From assembly GCA_028287745.1 (NCBI GenBank), contig JAQBPB010000087.1:1-34695 (forward strand): a stretch of DNA of 34,695 nt. The letters are read 5' to 3'. Below, one piece after another: positions 15,974-23,171 of the stretch. Numbering within the stretch: the first letter of the stretch is position 1; each line of letters starts with the position of its first letter. The notes under the pieces were generated by a model that was given only the letters and a program-made list of their open reading frames with translations, searched no databases and was not told the DNA's origin. Made by a program: the position numbers and the translations under genes. This stretch comes from Chloroflexota bacterium. Its GTDB lineage: Bacteria; Chloroflexota; Chloroflexia; Chloroheliales; Chloroheliaceae.

Positions 15974-16498
15974 CTATTGACTTGTGACCTGGGATAGAGC
16001 ACTTTCCAGGTCAGCCGCCGTAACGATGCCAACCCAACGTTTGGTCTGGTTACCCTGGCCGTCCAGTAACAGGAAGCTGGGATGGCCGACCACCCGGTAT
16101 TTTTCGACCAGGGGCCGGTTAGTCCTATCGTTGTAATCAAGGTCGGCGAAGCGGACGTTATTGCTATACTTTTGTTTTAGCCCGTTCACGACGGGGCGCA
16201 TTTGCGTGCAGGGTATTCAATTTTCAGTTTCAAACATTAAGAAAACCGGCACCCCATCGCCGGTTATGGGCGCGGCGGTAAAATCGATTTTCCCACCCTG
16301 GGAATTCCGGCCCTGGGCCACTACTGCTGGTTGAACGACCTTACCGGTTTCCACCGCGGTAGTGGCCGGTAAGGAAGCGACACTGCCGGACTCTGCCGGG
16401 GCTGAACCACAGGCGGCCAGGATTATAGCAGCCAGCCCCAGACCAAAAATCAACATGACTATGCCGGACTGTCTCATTAGCAATAACTTAAAACGCAT
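15974..16498 (-). CDS. Thioredoxin-like lipoprotein, candidate selenoprotein (UxxC)
   Basis: One reading frame of 174 codons is interrupted only by a TGA at codon 94 (16217-16219). The first part has a signal peptide with lipobox LAAC (Cys30), a short linker and the beta strand VPVFLMFETEN. After the TGA the frame continues as IPCTQMRPVV, VRFADLDYND, the cis-Pro strand VVGHPSF and RWVGIVTAADL, a coherent thioredoxin fold. The TGA stands exactly where the first Cys of CxxC should be, giving UxxC if read as selenocysteine. A hairpin at 16181-16195 has SECIS-like form. The gene is 36 bp after the M56 gene and is the last of that operon. A nonsense mutation of TGC or TGT, or a sequencing error, would also explain it. 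The downstream Met100 has no ribosome binding site. Confidence 0.75.
16181..16195 (-). promoter_or_regulatory. Candidate bacterial SECIS hairpin
   Basis: In the mRNA, CCCGU pairs with ACGGG around the five-base loop CGUGA. The loop begins 27 bases after the in-frame UGA and has G as its second base. The stem length, the loop-to-UGA distance and the early G fit what is known of bacterial SECIS elements, which lie just downstream of the UGA inside the coding region. The stem is short, so the match is suggestive only. Confidence 0.45.
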
Positions 16499-16534
16499 GG
16501 CTTTTTCTTAGTTCCAATCTATAACAGGTCAAAT

Positions 16535-17557
16535 TTAAAACGCTCCAAATTTCAGGACGCAGCCCATCGGCAGCATTATAAGATGCATTATTTCCAGCAT
16601 ACCCAGCCACAACCCAACGCCTCCACCCAGAAAACCGGTGGTCCTGAACCGCTGCCGGATAGAATTTGCCGGGCCGGAGCGGGCGGGTAAACTACCCAGG
16701 TCCAGCAGGCGGTTAACGCGTTGTTCAGTAAAAATTGCTTCATCCGGGCCCATTGAAACCAGGCCGGGGGCGCTAAAGCCAAACGATTTCCTGGCAACGG
16801 GCGGGAACAGGGCTTGCTCCCAGGCTTTTAGCAGGGCAGCAGCCAGGGCCAGCGCCAGGGGTTGGCCGCCTGACCGGGCCACCCGTTCATCGCAGGCCAG
16901 TTCTTGTTCATCTTTTAAGAGGTTGAAGATACGGCCGCTGTCAGGCAGGTAGAAGAAAGCCAGCCGCCACCAACTGGCTACCCAGGTTAGCCAGAAATCC
17001 CGGTGAGCCAGGTGGGCGCTTTCGTGCCAGAGCACTGCCCGGAGTTCCTCCTGGTCCAACTCGGCCACCATGCCCGTAGAAAGTATCACCCTGGCCCTGG
17101 CGCCGGGCCACAAGCCGGGCAGGTTGAAGGCAAAAGAGCGGGAACTGTGCCACAGGCGGACCTGGGCCGGGGCAAAGCTGCCCTCTAGCAGTCTATCCAG
17201 ACCAAGCGGAGCCTCCCAGGTATTGCGCCCGGTCTGGAGATAGAGCCAGACCAACCTGACGAGGTTGAAAAGTAAGGCCATTCCGCCTGGAGCGACAAAG
17301 ACCGCTACCCCGGCCAGGAATATAAGCCAATCACGGTGTAATTCGGGACTACTAAAATGCTCATTTTCAGGGAAAAGCATCCCGGGCAGCATGGTTAAGG
17401 CAAACAAAACCAGGGTTGATACCGGCAGTGCCATTATCAATAATTGCACCCGGCGCCGGAAGGCCCAGCCACCCGGCCGTTTTAAGCCGGTAAGGGCTAA
17501 TTTCTGCCCGGCTATTACCAGTCCTAAACTTAATAATAAAAACAACAAATGTATCAT
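16535..17557 (-). CDS. M56-family membrane metallopeptidase (BlaR1-like sensor without penicillin-binding domain)
   Basis: This 340-residue integral membrane protein has hydrophobic segments near residues 2-18, 37-60, 78-103 and 308-330. The zinc site HESAH lies at 178-182 within VLWHESAHLAHRDFW, with the third ligand region in EQELACDE (219-224). This is the M56 (BlaR1/MecR1) peptidase domain. The C-terminal beta-lactam sensor domain of BlaR1 is absent. The protein would cleave or trigger cleavage of the BlaI-type repressor encoded just upstream. The ATG at 17557 is preferred over one 81 bases earlier because it begins at the first membrane helix, has AGGAAG upstream and avoids a 47-bp overlap with blaI. 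The stimulus is unknown. Confidence 0.88.
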   Translation of the reverse strand: MIHLLFLLLSLGLVIAGQKLALTGLKRPGGWAFRRRVQLLIMALPVSTLVLFALTMLPGMLFPENEHFSSPELHRDWLIFLAGVAVFVAPGGMALLFNLVRLVWLYLQTGRNTWEAPLGLDRLLEGSFAPAQVRLWHSSRSFAFNLPGLWPGARARVILSTGMVAELDQEELRAVLWHESAHLAHRDFWLTWVASWWRLAFFYLPDSGRIFNLLKDEQELACDERVARSGGQPLALALAAALLKAWEQALFPPVARKSFGFSAPGLVSMGPDEAIFTEQRVNRLLDLGSLPARSGPANSIRQRFRTTGFLGGGVGLWLGMLEIMHLIMLPMGCVLKFGAF

Positions 17558-17591
17558 TGATGGTCCGCTTCCTATCCTGGCCTGGCCTGGC

Positions 17592-18221
17592 TTATTCCGC
17601 CCGGTGCGCCTGATTTGATGGCCCACCCTCACCTTCATTGGCCTGGTCAGCTAAATCAGCCTGCCTGTGAAGCCCTGGCCCAGTTTGGTTTGCCCGCAAG
17701 GTCGCAACCCTGTTTTTGAGCGTAGCGATACGGTCAGTCCGGGCTTCGCTACTTGACAGGCGCTCCAGGTGGTTCTCGGTAGAACTGGAAAAGCTGACCA
17801 GCAGGTTTTCAAGGATACGCGAGACAAAGTTATCAATAAACTCATCTTTGGACAGAATCGGGGTGTAAACAAAGGCAGTATCGACTTTCCGCGCCCGCAG
17901 GAGATGCTTGCGGGCCAGGCGGGCCATTGTTGTCATAATGGTGGTGTAGGCTACATAACGGTTTTGCCAGAAAGCCTCGTAAACCTCGCGGACGGTCAGG
18001 CCGGAAGGGCGTTCGGCCGGGACTTTTTCCCAGATATACTCCATAATATCGGCTTCCAGGTCGCCCAGGACTTTGCGCACTCCCTGGCGGTCAGGCCGGT
18101 ACACCGAAATATCCGGTTCCTCATCGGCGGCGGGGCCTTCTCCTGCCAGTATGGCCGCTTCATCCGCTTCACCGGGTCCGTCCGGCCCGGTTTTAGCTTC
18201 ATTTTTTATTTTTCTGACCAT
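17592..18221 (-). CDS. BlaI/MecI/CopY-family repressor
   Basis: This 209-residue protein has the winged-helix penicillinase-repressor fold at about residues 52-135. It includes DLEADIMEYIWEK, LTVREVYEAF and the recognition region YVAYTTIMTTMARLARK, followed by a FVYTPILSKDEF wing. Typical BlaI proteins have about 125 residues. This one carries an acidic, probably disordered N-terminal tail of about 45 residues and an extended C-terminus, both without recognisable domains. BlaI dimers bind TACxxx-xxxGTA-type palindromes and are inactivated by the partner M56 protease, which is encoded next. A matching motif covers the -35 of its own promoter and that of the DUF305 gene. It is the first gene of the operon blaI - M56 - thioredoxin-like. 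Confidence 0.9.
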   Translation of the reverse strand: MVRKIKNEAKTGPDGPGEADEAAILAGEGPAADEEPDISVYRPDRQGVRKVLGDLEADIMEYIWEKVPAERPSGLTVREVYEAFWQNRYVAYTTIMTTMARLARKHLLRARKVDTAFVYTPILSKDEFIDNFVSRILENLLVSFSSSTENHLERLSSSEARTDRIATLKNRVATLRANQTGPGLHRQADLADQANEGEGGPSNQAHRAE

Positions 18222-18359
18222 AATAAATTCTAGCCCCCGGTGAAAAGTTTAACTGATTTGCCATTCGCATGCTCGGTTGAAATCGGCACATTTCCGGTTG
18301 AAAGCGGCCGGTGCAGCTTTAGAAAAAGTGAATAAAGCCCCTGATTGTATTCTCAGAAT

Positions 18360-18394
18360 ATTATATTCTTTCCCTCCTACTACCGTCAATAATA
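18360..18394 (-). promoter_or_regulatory. blaI promoter with BlaI-like operator
   Basis: On the - strand there is TTGACG (18389-18384), an 18-base spacer and TATAAT (18365-18360). The -35 lies within TATTATTGACGGTAGTA (18394-18378), which matches the DUF305 operator at 15 of 17 bases. Transcription would give a leader of about 130 bases before blaI. Confidence 0.7.
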
Positions 18395-18417
18395 CTATAT
18401 GAGAAATGGGTAATTAA

Positions 18418-18455
18418 AATAGCGAGCCTGTCTGCTGACAGACAGGCTCGCTATT
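18418..18455. repeat. 17-bp-stem perfect palindrome
   Basis: AATAGCGAGCCTGTCTG and CAGACAGGCTCGCTATT are perfect inverted copies around CTGA. On the - strand it is followed by TTTTAATTA, so it could terminate leftward transcription before the blaI promoter. Its length and its place at the edge of the foreign patch also fit a mobile-element end or a small palindromic repeat. Confidence 0.75.
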
Positions 18456-18554
18456 CGCCGGTGAAGAAAGTTTAAGATCAATTTGAATGGAAACTGTAAA
18501 GGTTGGTGGTGACTAGTGGTGACTAAAGGTAAGTGATGAGCTATAAGCGGCAGC

Positions 18555-18731
18555 ATGATTCAAGTAACCATGAAGTACAAATGCCGCGCGTGTGGCAGTG
18601 AAAACATCGTCAAGAATAGTCGAAATAAAGCGGACAACGGCTGTCGTTCTCCAAGTCGGAGCGCAACCATGAGCTTGTTACCCGTTGGTTTATCATTCAA
18701 TATAATCTCAGTCCTTCACCGCTTGGGGTGA
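18555..18731 (+). pseudogene. IS1-type transposase N-terminal remnant
   Basis: A 58-codon frame begins MIQVTMKYKCRACGSENIVK and continues NSRNK. The CxxCGSxxIVKNxRNK pattern is the zinc-ribbon start of IS1-family (InsA-type) transposases. The second Cys pair of the ribbon and all catalytic sequence are missing, and the frame soon loses similarity. It is therefore a decayed fragment, not an active element. Confidence 0.6.
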
Positions 18732-18855
18732 AAGCGAGTGCCTGAAACGGTATAAGAGGTAGTTGGAAACAGAATCCTGAACTGTTTGCAGACAGACAAA
18801 ATGATAGTACAATCGGAATTGACGGCAGAAGATTTGTTAAAATAGGAGCAACTCG

Positions 18856-19314
18856 ATGAAATCAGAAAAATCTAACCTTAAGAGGATGGATAACGTCGGC
18901 ATCGCGGTAGAATCTCTCGATGAGGCCATCGCTTTTTTCGCCGAGCTTGGCTTGAAGCTCGAAGGGCGAGCCATGGTCGAAGGAGAATGGGCCGGGCGCG
19001 TCACCGGACTGGGACCACAGCGCGTCGAGATCGCTATGATGGTCACCCCAGACGGCCACAGCCGACTCGAGATTTCGCGATTTCTTACCCCGCCTGTAGT
19101 CGCCGATCATCGAAATGCCCCGGTGAACGCTCTCGGATATCTACGCGTCATGTTCACTGTGGAAGACATCGACGAGACGCTCGCCAGGCTCAGCAAACAC
19201 GGCGCGCAGCTCGTCGGTGAAGTGGTTCAGTACGAGGACTCGTATCGACTCTGCTATATCCGCGGCCCCGAAGGACTTCTCATCGGGTTGGCCCAAGAAA
19301 CCTCAAATCGGTGA
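18856..19314 (+). CDS. VOC (glyoxalase/bleomycin-resistance fold) protein
   Basis: This 152-residue vicinal-oxygen-chelate protein shows the paired beta-alpha-beta-beta-beta modules. Module one begins MDNVGIAVESLDEAIAFFAELGLKLEG. Module two begins YLRVMFTVEDIDETLARLSKHGAQLVGEV and ends CYIRGPEGLLIGLAQ with the usual final Glu region. Family members are lactoylglutathione lyases, epimerases, dioxygenases or drug-binding proteins, and the chemistry cannot be fixed here. AGGAG lies 7 bases before the ATG. Its codon style (CTCGAT, GTCGAG, TCGCG) and the near absence of CCGG differ from all neighbours. It follows an IS remnant, so it was probably acquired by transfer. Confidence 0.88.
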   Translation: MKSEKSNLKRMDNVGIAVESLDEAIAFFAELGLKLEGRAMVEGEWAGRVTGLGPQRVEIAMMVTPDGHSRLEISRFLTPPVVADHRNAPVNALGYLRVMFTVEDIDETLARLSKHGAQLVGEVVQYEDSYRLCYIRGPEGLLIGLAQETSNR

Positions 19315-19514
19315 AGTACTGAATCTGGAAGTCGCGTCATCACTTACCAGTTGACCATTACCGAAAGGTTTTCCCGGGCGCAATATGGAATTTAACGCTT
19401 GTATATATGAAAAGGCACGGATTTATCGGTCAGAGCAGGGTGAATTTTGCACTTTAAACAGCTTAGAAAGTCTTATAAAAAAGCAAAAGTCCTACAATAC
19501 CCGGACCAAAGGCG

Positions 19515-20357
19515 CTAATCAGGCCGGGATGAAGCTTCGAGCAGATAGGAGCGCAATAACATGGCATATTGCGGCAGAGCGACTTCCGGTTCCTCAATTT
19601 CAGGGTGCCACTTTTTCTCCCATTCCAGGGAAAGGTAGCCTTTATAATTTATTTCATGCAAAAGGCCGACGATTTCTTTTACCGGGACTTCGCCTTCTTC
19701 CAACAAGGTCAGTGTCCAACCGCCCGTTTCGTTAGAAGCGCGCCGGGCGTCCTTGATATGGACGTGGGAAATTTCACCGCCGGTGAACAGATTATCCAGG
19801 CTTTCTTCCGGCGTTTCGCCCATCCGGTAAGGATGATGCACGTCCCACAGGATGTTTACCGGGGCGGCCCGCCCGGCCGCTTTAGTCAGGGAAAGGGTGT
19901 CCGGGGTGCTGGCCCAATCATCGTGGGTTTCCACCAGAATAGTTACGCCTTTACTTTTGCCATAGGCGGCGGCTTCGGCTAAAAGTTTCCCGGTGGGTTC
20001 GATCAGGGCTTTGCGGGTGAAACCCTCCGGGATTTTGCCGCCAAAGACGCGGATGTAGGGCGCGCCAAGTTCCGCCGCCAGGTCAAGCATGACTTTAGCT
20101 TCCTGCAGAGTGGCCTGGCGGCCCGCGTCATCAGGCTGGACGACATGGCAGGAGGTATCCAGGCAGGCTACCGTCAAACCTTCGCGCCGGGTAGCGTCAA
20201 TTAAGCGCTGCTTTACCGCGTCCGGTGTCCGGGGCGTAATAGGTTCGCCATCGGCCAACCGCCACTCTATCGCGTCATAGCCATAGCGATTGACTGCCTG
20301 GGCGGCCTGTTCCACGGTCCAACCGGGACAGCTCAGGGTAGAATAAGCCAGTTTCAA
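19515..20357 (-). CDS. Sugar-phosphate isomerase/epimerase-like TIM-barrel protein
   Basis: This 280-residue protein belongs to the xylose-isomerase-like TIM-barrel (AP endonuclease 2) superfamily. Landmarks in order are MKLAYSTLSCPGWTVEQAA, YDAIEWRLADGE, LGAPYIRVFGGK, the metal Glu in ILVETHDDW, Asp/His in ILWDVHHPY, His in SHVHIKDA, and the last metal Glu in YLSLEWEKKW. These ligands fit a divalent-metal sugar or inositol isomerase/epimerase. The start is TTG, chosen because AAAGGAG lies 9 bases upstream and the barrel's first strand starts there. It is a lone - strand gene, divergent from the TetR gene across about 217 bp. The substrate is unknown. Confidence 0.87.
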   Translation of the reverse strand: MKLAYSTLSCPGWTVEQAAQAVNRYGYDAIEWRLADGEPITPRTPDAVKQRLIDATRREGLTVACLDTSCHVVQPDDAGRQATLQEAKVMLDLAAELGAPYIRVFGGKIPEGFTRKALIEPTGKLLAEAAAYGKSKGVTILVETHDDWASTPDTLSLTKAAGRAAPVNILWDVHHPYRMGETPEESLDNLFTGGEISHVHIKDARRASNETGGWTLTLLEEGEVPVKEIVGLLHEINYKGYLSLEWEKKWHPEIEEPEVALPQYAMLLRSYLLEASSRPD

Positions 20358-20501
20358 TGCAAACCGCTCCTTTCCGCGCTAATTTTGCGCTAAGTCCCTT
20401 TATTTAGTTTCCAGGATAGTTTGTTTTTTAATAATCTATTCTAGAAATTATAGCTGAATTTGCCCGAAAAGACCCATGACACCGCTAATAATTTTGCCGG
20501 G

Positions 20502-20551
20502 TTGACAAGCACCAGGCCAGATAGTATAATCTATACCTACCGTTCGGTATA
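20502..20551 (+). promoter_or_regulatory. Promoter and operator of the TetR-family gene
   Basis: TTGACA (20502-20507), 17 bases and TATAAT (20525-20530) form a consensus promoter. Immediately downstream, at the expected start of transcription, lies TATACC-N8-GGTATA (20532-20551). The same half-sites recur before the GH13 gene (21174-21193). Autorepression by the TetR protein is the natural reading. Confidence 0.8.
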
Positions 20552-20574
20552 ATAATTATGGGAACCAGAAACTC

Positions 20575-21150
20575 TTGGAAAACAGCGGCAACCGGGTTAA
20601 AATTTTAGATAACGCCCTCAATCTCTTTGCCATACGCGGCTATGACGCGGTGGGCGTCCAGGAGATTGTGGAAGCTTCCGGCGTGACAAAGCCGACCCTT
20701 TATCATTATTTTGGCAACAAACAGGGGCTTTTACAGGCTCTTCTGGCCGAAAACTTTGATAAACTTTACGCCCGGCTCGTAGAAGCGGCCAATTACCAGG
20801 GAGATTTGCCGCAGACCATCAACAGGCTAATCGGCGCTTATTTTGAATTTGCCCGGACCTACCCGCTGTTCTACCGGATGCAGCTTGGACTCTGGTTTGC
20901 GCCCCCGGCCAGCGAAGCCTATCAGATGGTGGCCCACCTGAACCATAAGCAGTACGAGCTTATCAAAGAAGTCTTTAGCCACGCGGCAACCGACCACGGC
21001 AATATGAAAGGCCGCCACGAAGCGTACGCCTTTACCTTTATCGGAATGGTCAATACTTATATTTCCATCGCATTTACCAATTTTACCAGCCTGGACGAGC
21101 AAACTATCTACCAGGCATCCCACCAGTTTATGTATGGAATTTTCTCTTAG
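20575..21150 (+). CDS. TetR/AcrR-family transcriptional regulator
   Basis: This 191-residue protein has the N-terminal TetR helix-turn-helix (about residues 7-52): ILDNALNLFAIRGYDAVGVQEIVEASGVTKPTLYHYFGNKQGLL. A helical ligand-binding and dimer domain follows. The start is TTG at 20575. An ATG at 20558 is out of frame, and a GGGA lies about 11 bases before the TTG. The operator pair around it (20532-20551 and 21174-21193) indicates control of itself and of the GH13 gene 67 bp downstream. The inducer is unknown. A maltooligosaccharide-type ligand would suit the neighbour but would be unusual for TetR proteins. Confidence 0.93.
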   Translation: MENSGNRVKILDNALNLFAIRGYDAVGVQEIVEASGVTKPTLYHYFGNKQGLLQALLAENFDKLYARLVEAANYQGDLPQTINRLIGAYFEFARTYPLFYRMQLGLWFAPPASEAYQMVAHLNHKQYELIKEVFSHAATDHGNMKGRHEAYAFTFIGMVNTYISIAFTNFTSLDEQTIYQASHQFMYGIFS

Positions 21151-21173
21151 ACCCGGTTTTTTTAACTTTTAAG

Positions 21174-21193
21174 TATACCTAGCGGTAGGTATA
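21174..21193 (+). promoter_or_regulatory. Second TetR operator, before the GH13 gene
   Basis: TATACCTAGCGGTAGGTATA is a 20-bp palindrome with perfect 8-bp half-sites and a GCGG centre. It has the same length and outer half-sites as the operator at 20532-20551. It lies 24 bp before the GH13 ATG. No separate -35/-10 was found, so it may act as a road-block or stabilise repression of the shared transcript. Confidence 0.75.
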
Positions 21194-21217
21194 CCTTATT
21201 AAGGAGTGACTTTTTAG

Positions 21218-22585
21218 ATGCCTGAATGGACAAATGACGCTTTCTTTTACCACATCTACCCGCTGGGCCTGTGTGGCGCCCCCGCCCGCAACGATTTTTA
21301 CAGCCCGCAAACAGCCTGCCTGGAGCAGTTGTACCCCTGGCTGGACCACATGCAGGAGTTAGGCATAAACGCGCTCTACCTGGGGCCGGTATTTGAATCG
21401 AGCGCGCACGGCTACGACACGGCCGATTATTACCGGGTGGACCGGCGCCTGGGCAGTAATCAAACTTTGAAAGAATTAAGCCGGGAAATGCACCAAAAAG
21501 GATTGCGATTGGTCCTGGATGGCGTATTCAACCACGTGGGACGGGATTTCTGGGCCTTTAAGGACGTCCAGGCAAAGGGCCAGGCTTCCGAGTACTGCGG
21601 CTGGTTTTCAAATCTGGACTTTGGCAGGCGCAGTCCGAACGGCGACTCCTTTAGCTATGAGGGGTGGGCGGGGCATTACGACCTGGTTAAGCTGAACCTG
21701 CATAACCCGGCGGTGGTAGACCACCTGCTGGGAGCGGTGGCTTTCTGGATGGATGAATTTCAGATTGACGGGCTGCGCCTGGATGCCGCCGATGTGCTGG
21801 ACCACGACTTTATCCGGAAATTGGCGGCCTTCTGCCGGGAGAGCAATAAAGATTTCTGGCTAATGGGTGAGGTGGTGCAGGGCGATTACCAGCGCTGGGC
21901 CAACCCGGAAATGTTGGATTCGGTGACGAATTACGAGTGCTACAAGGGGTTATGGTCCAGCCACGCCAATAAGAATTATTTTGAAATTGCCTACTCGTTG
22001 AACCGCTTGTTCGGCAAAGAGGGAGTCTACCGCCATTTAAGGCTGTTTAATTTCGCCGACAACCACGATGTTAACCGGGTAGCCAGCAATCTGAACAACC
22101 CGGCAGAACTCTACCCGCTCTACTGCCTGCTATTTACGATGCCAGGCATCCCTTCAATTTATTACGGGAGTGAATGGGGAATTGAGGGCAAGCGCACCAA
22201 CCGGAGCGATACCATGCTGCGCCCGGCGCTCGACCTGGCAAAAGCACCCTCCGGTAGCCTGCAACCAGCCCTAGCCCCGGCCATCAGCCGGTTTGCCCGG
22301 TTGCGCCAGGAGTCCGAAGCCCTCAAATGGGGCGATTACCGGCAGCTTTTTGTCGGAAGCCAGCAATTTGCTTTCTCCCGCCGGACAGCAAATGAAAGTT
22401 TCATCGTTGCGGTTAATTCGGCGGATAAACCGGCCGTGGTGGAACTTGACCTTCGATTGGCCGGGATAGAGGGCCGGGAAGTGGTCGATTTACTGAATGA
22501 CCAGGAGGTGTTTCCAATCAAAGCGGGTAAAGTATGCCTGGACCCGGTCTGGCCCGGTTGGGCCAGGGTCTTGCGCGTCCGCTAG
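21218..22585 (+). CDS. GH13 (alpha-amylase family) glycosidase, cyclomaltodextrinase-like
   Basis: This 455-residue enzyme shows all GH13 conserved regions. Region I is DGVFNH (101-106). Region II is GLRLDAAD with nucleophile Asp189. Region III is GEV with acid/base Glu218. Region IV is FADNHDV with Asp284. The barrel starts at the N-terminus (FYHIYPLGLCG), without the N-terminal carbohydrate-binding domain of neopullulanases. A short C-terminal beta domain follows. There is no signal peptide, so it is cytoplasmic. It probably hydrolyses cyclodextrins or short maltooligosaccharides, and a transglycosylating role is possible. AAGGAG lies upstream of the ATG. It is downstream of the TetR gene, with a TetR operator in between. 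Confidence 0.92.
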   Translation: MPEWTNDAFFYHIYPLGLCGAPARNDFYSPQTACLEQLYPWLDHMQELGINALYLGPVFESSAHGYDTADYYRVDRRLGSNQTLKELSREMHQKGLRLVLDGVFNHVGRDFWAFKDVQAKGQASEYCGWFSNLDFGRRSPNGDSFSYEGWAGHYDLVKLNLHNPAVVDHLLGAVAFWMDEFQIDGLRLDAADVLDHDFIRKLAAFCRESNKDFWLMGEVVQGDYQRWANPEMLDSVTNYECYKGLWSSHANKNYFEIAYSLNRLFGKEGVYRHLRLFNFADNHDVNRVASNLNNPAELYPLYCLLFTMPGIPSIYYGSEWGIEGKRTNRSDTMLRPALDLAKAPSGSLQPALAPAISRFARLRQESEALKWGDYRQLFVGSQQFAFSRRTANESFIVAVNSADKPAVVELDLRLAGIEGREVVDLLNDQEVFPIKAGKVCLDPVWPGWARVLRVR

Positions 22586-22642
22586 CAGGGTTCCACCGCT
22601 TAAACGGGTCCGGCCCACTGGTTTAGAATAATATCTCCCGGG

Positions 22643-22966
22643 CTATAGGGTGCTGGCAACCAGGTTATAGACATAGGTAACCCCGTTGCCTTCTCCGAAA
22701 CCCTGGGCCAGGAAAAGTTCTATTTCTTCGCGCCAGGTCTGGGAAGCCAGGGCTGTTTGCAAAAGCTCATAGCTTTCCCAGCGCGAAATCATGCAGTATA
22801 CGGCGTTGGGGCCTTCCGGTTGACCTTCATGGCGCTTCCGGACCAGTTCCACGCCCAGGCAGCCCGGTTGTCTGCTGACCATTGGCAGGCCATAGTTTTG
22901 TTCAAAAGCTTCAAAGTGAGCTACATTTTCGCGGGCGGTCTGGTAATTCCAAATCCTGATGAGCAT
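22643..22966 (-). CDS. ABM-like dimeric alpha/beta-barrel protein
   Basis: This 107-residue protein has the ferredoxin-like pattern of antibiotic-biosynthesis-monooxygenase-type proteins: MLIRIWNYQ, then HFEAFEQNYGLPMVSRQPGCLGVEL, VYCMISRWESYE and a closing helix. Proteins of this fold act as small cofactor-free oxygenases, heme-binding proteins or unknown stress proteins, so a specific reaction cannot be named. AAAGGAAG stands 4 bases before the ATG. It is convergent with the GH13 gene and has no evident partner. Confidence 0.75.
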   Translation of the reverse strand: MLIRIWNYQTARENVAHFEAFEQNYGLPMVSRQPGCLGVELVRKRHEGQPEGPNAVYCMISRWESYELLQTALASQTWREEIELFLAQGFGEGNGVTYVYNLVASTL

Positions 22967-23171
22967 TTTCTTCCTTTCAGCCGGTCTTTTTAAGTTCTGA
23001 ATTTTGCCTCTACTCGTTGCTACCCGTTAAAAAAGGCTCCGAAAATAGAAAGGCACTTTTACCGGACCATTGGAGCGGCAGGCGTGGCGCGCCTGGCCTG
23101 AAGGGATTCCCGGAGTTTCTGCAAGCCCCGGGAAGTTAAAGAAAGCCTGCCAGGCTATACCGGATAAAATG

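Larger units (their letters stand above)
18222..18855. other. Intergenic patch with blaI promoter and mobile-element debris
   Basis: In this 634-bp gap the left third holds the blaI promoter. From about 18418 on, the base composition changes, with few CCGG words. This part contains a long palindrome (18418-18455) and a transposase zinc-ribbon remnant (18555-18731). The last 120 bp before the VOC gene show nothing further apart from its AGGAG ribosome binding site. Confidence 0.6.

Noticed and set aside
15974..16201. Separate 75-residue protein starting at Met100 of the thioredoxin-like frame
   Set aside because: No ribosome binding site, and the start would remove half of the thioredoxin fold. 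It is in frame with the preceding lipoprotein part, so one gene with an internal TGA is more likely.
16535..18221. Beta-lactam resistance module
   Set aside because: The M56 protein lacks the penicillin-binding sensor domain and no beta-lactamase or PBP2a gene is nearby.
19385..19735. 116-codon frame on + overlapping the TIM-barrel gene
   Set aside because: It overlaps a well-supported - strand gene for most of its length and shows no family features.
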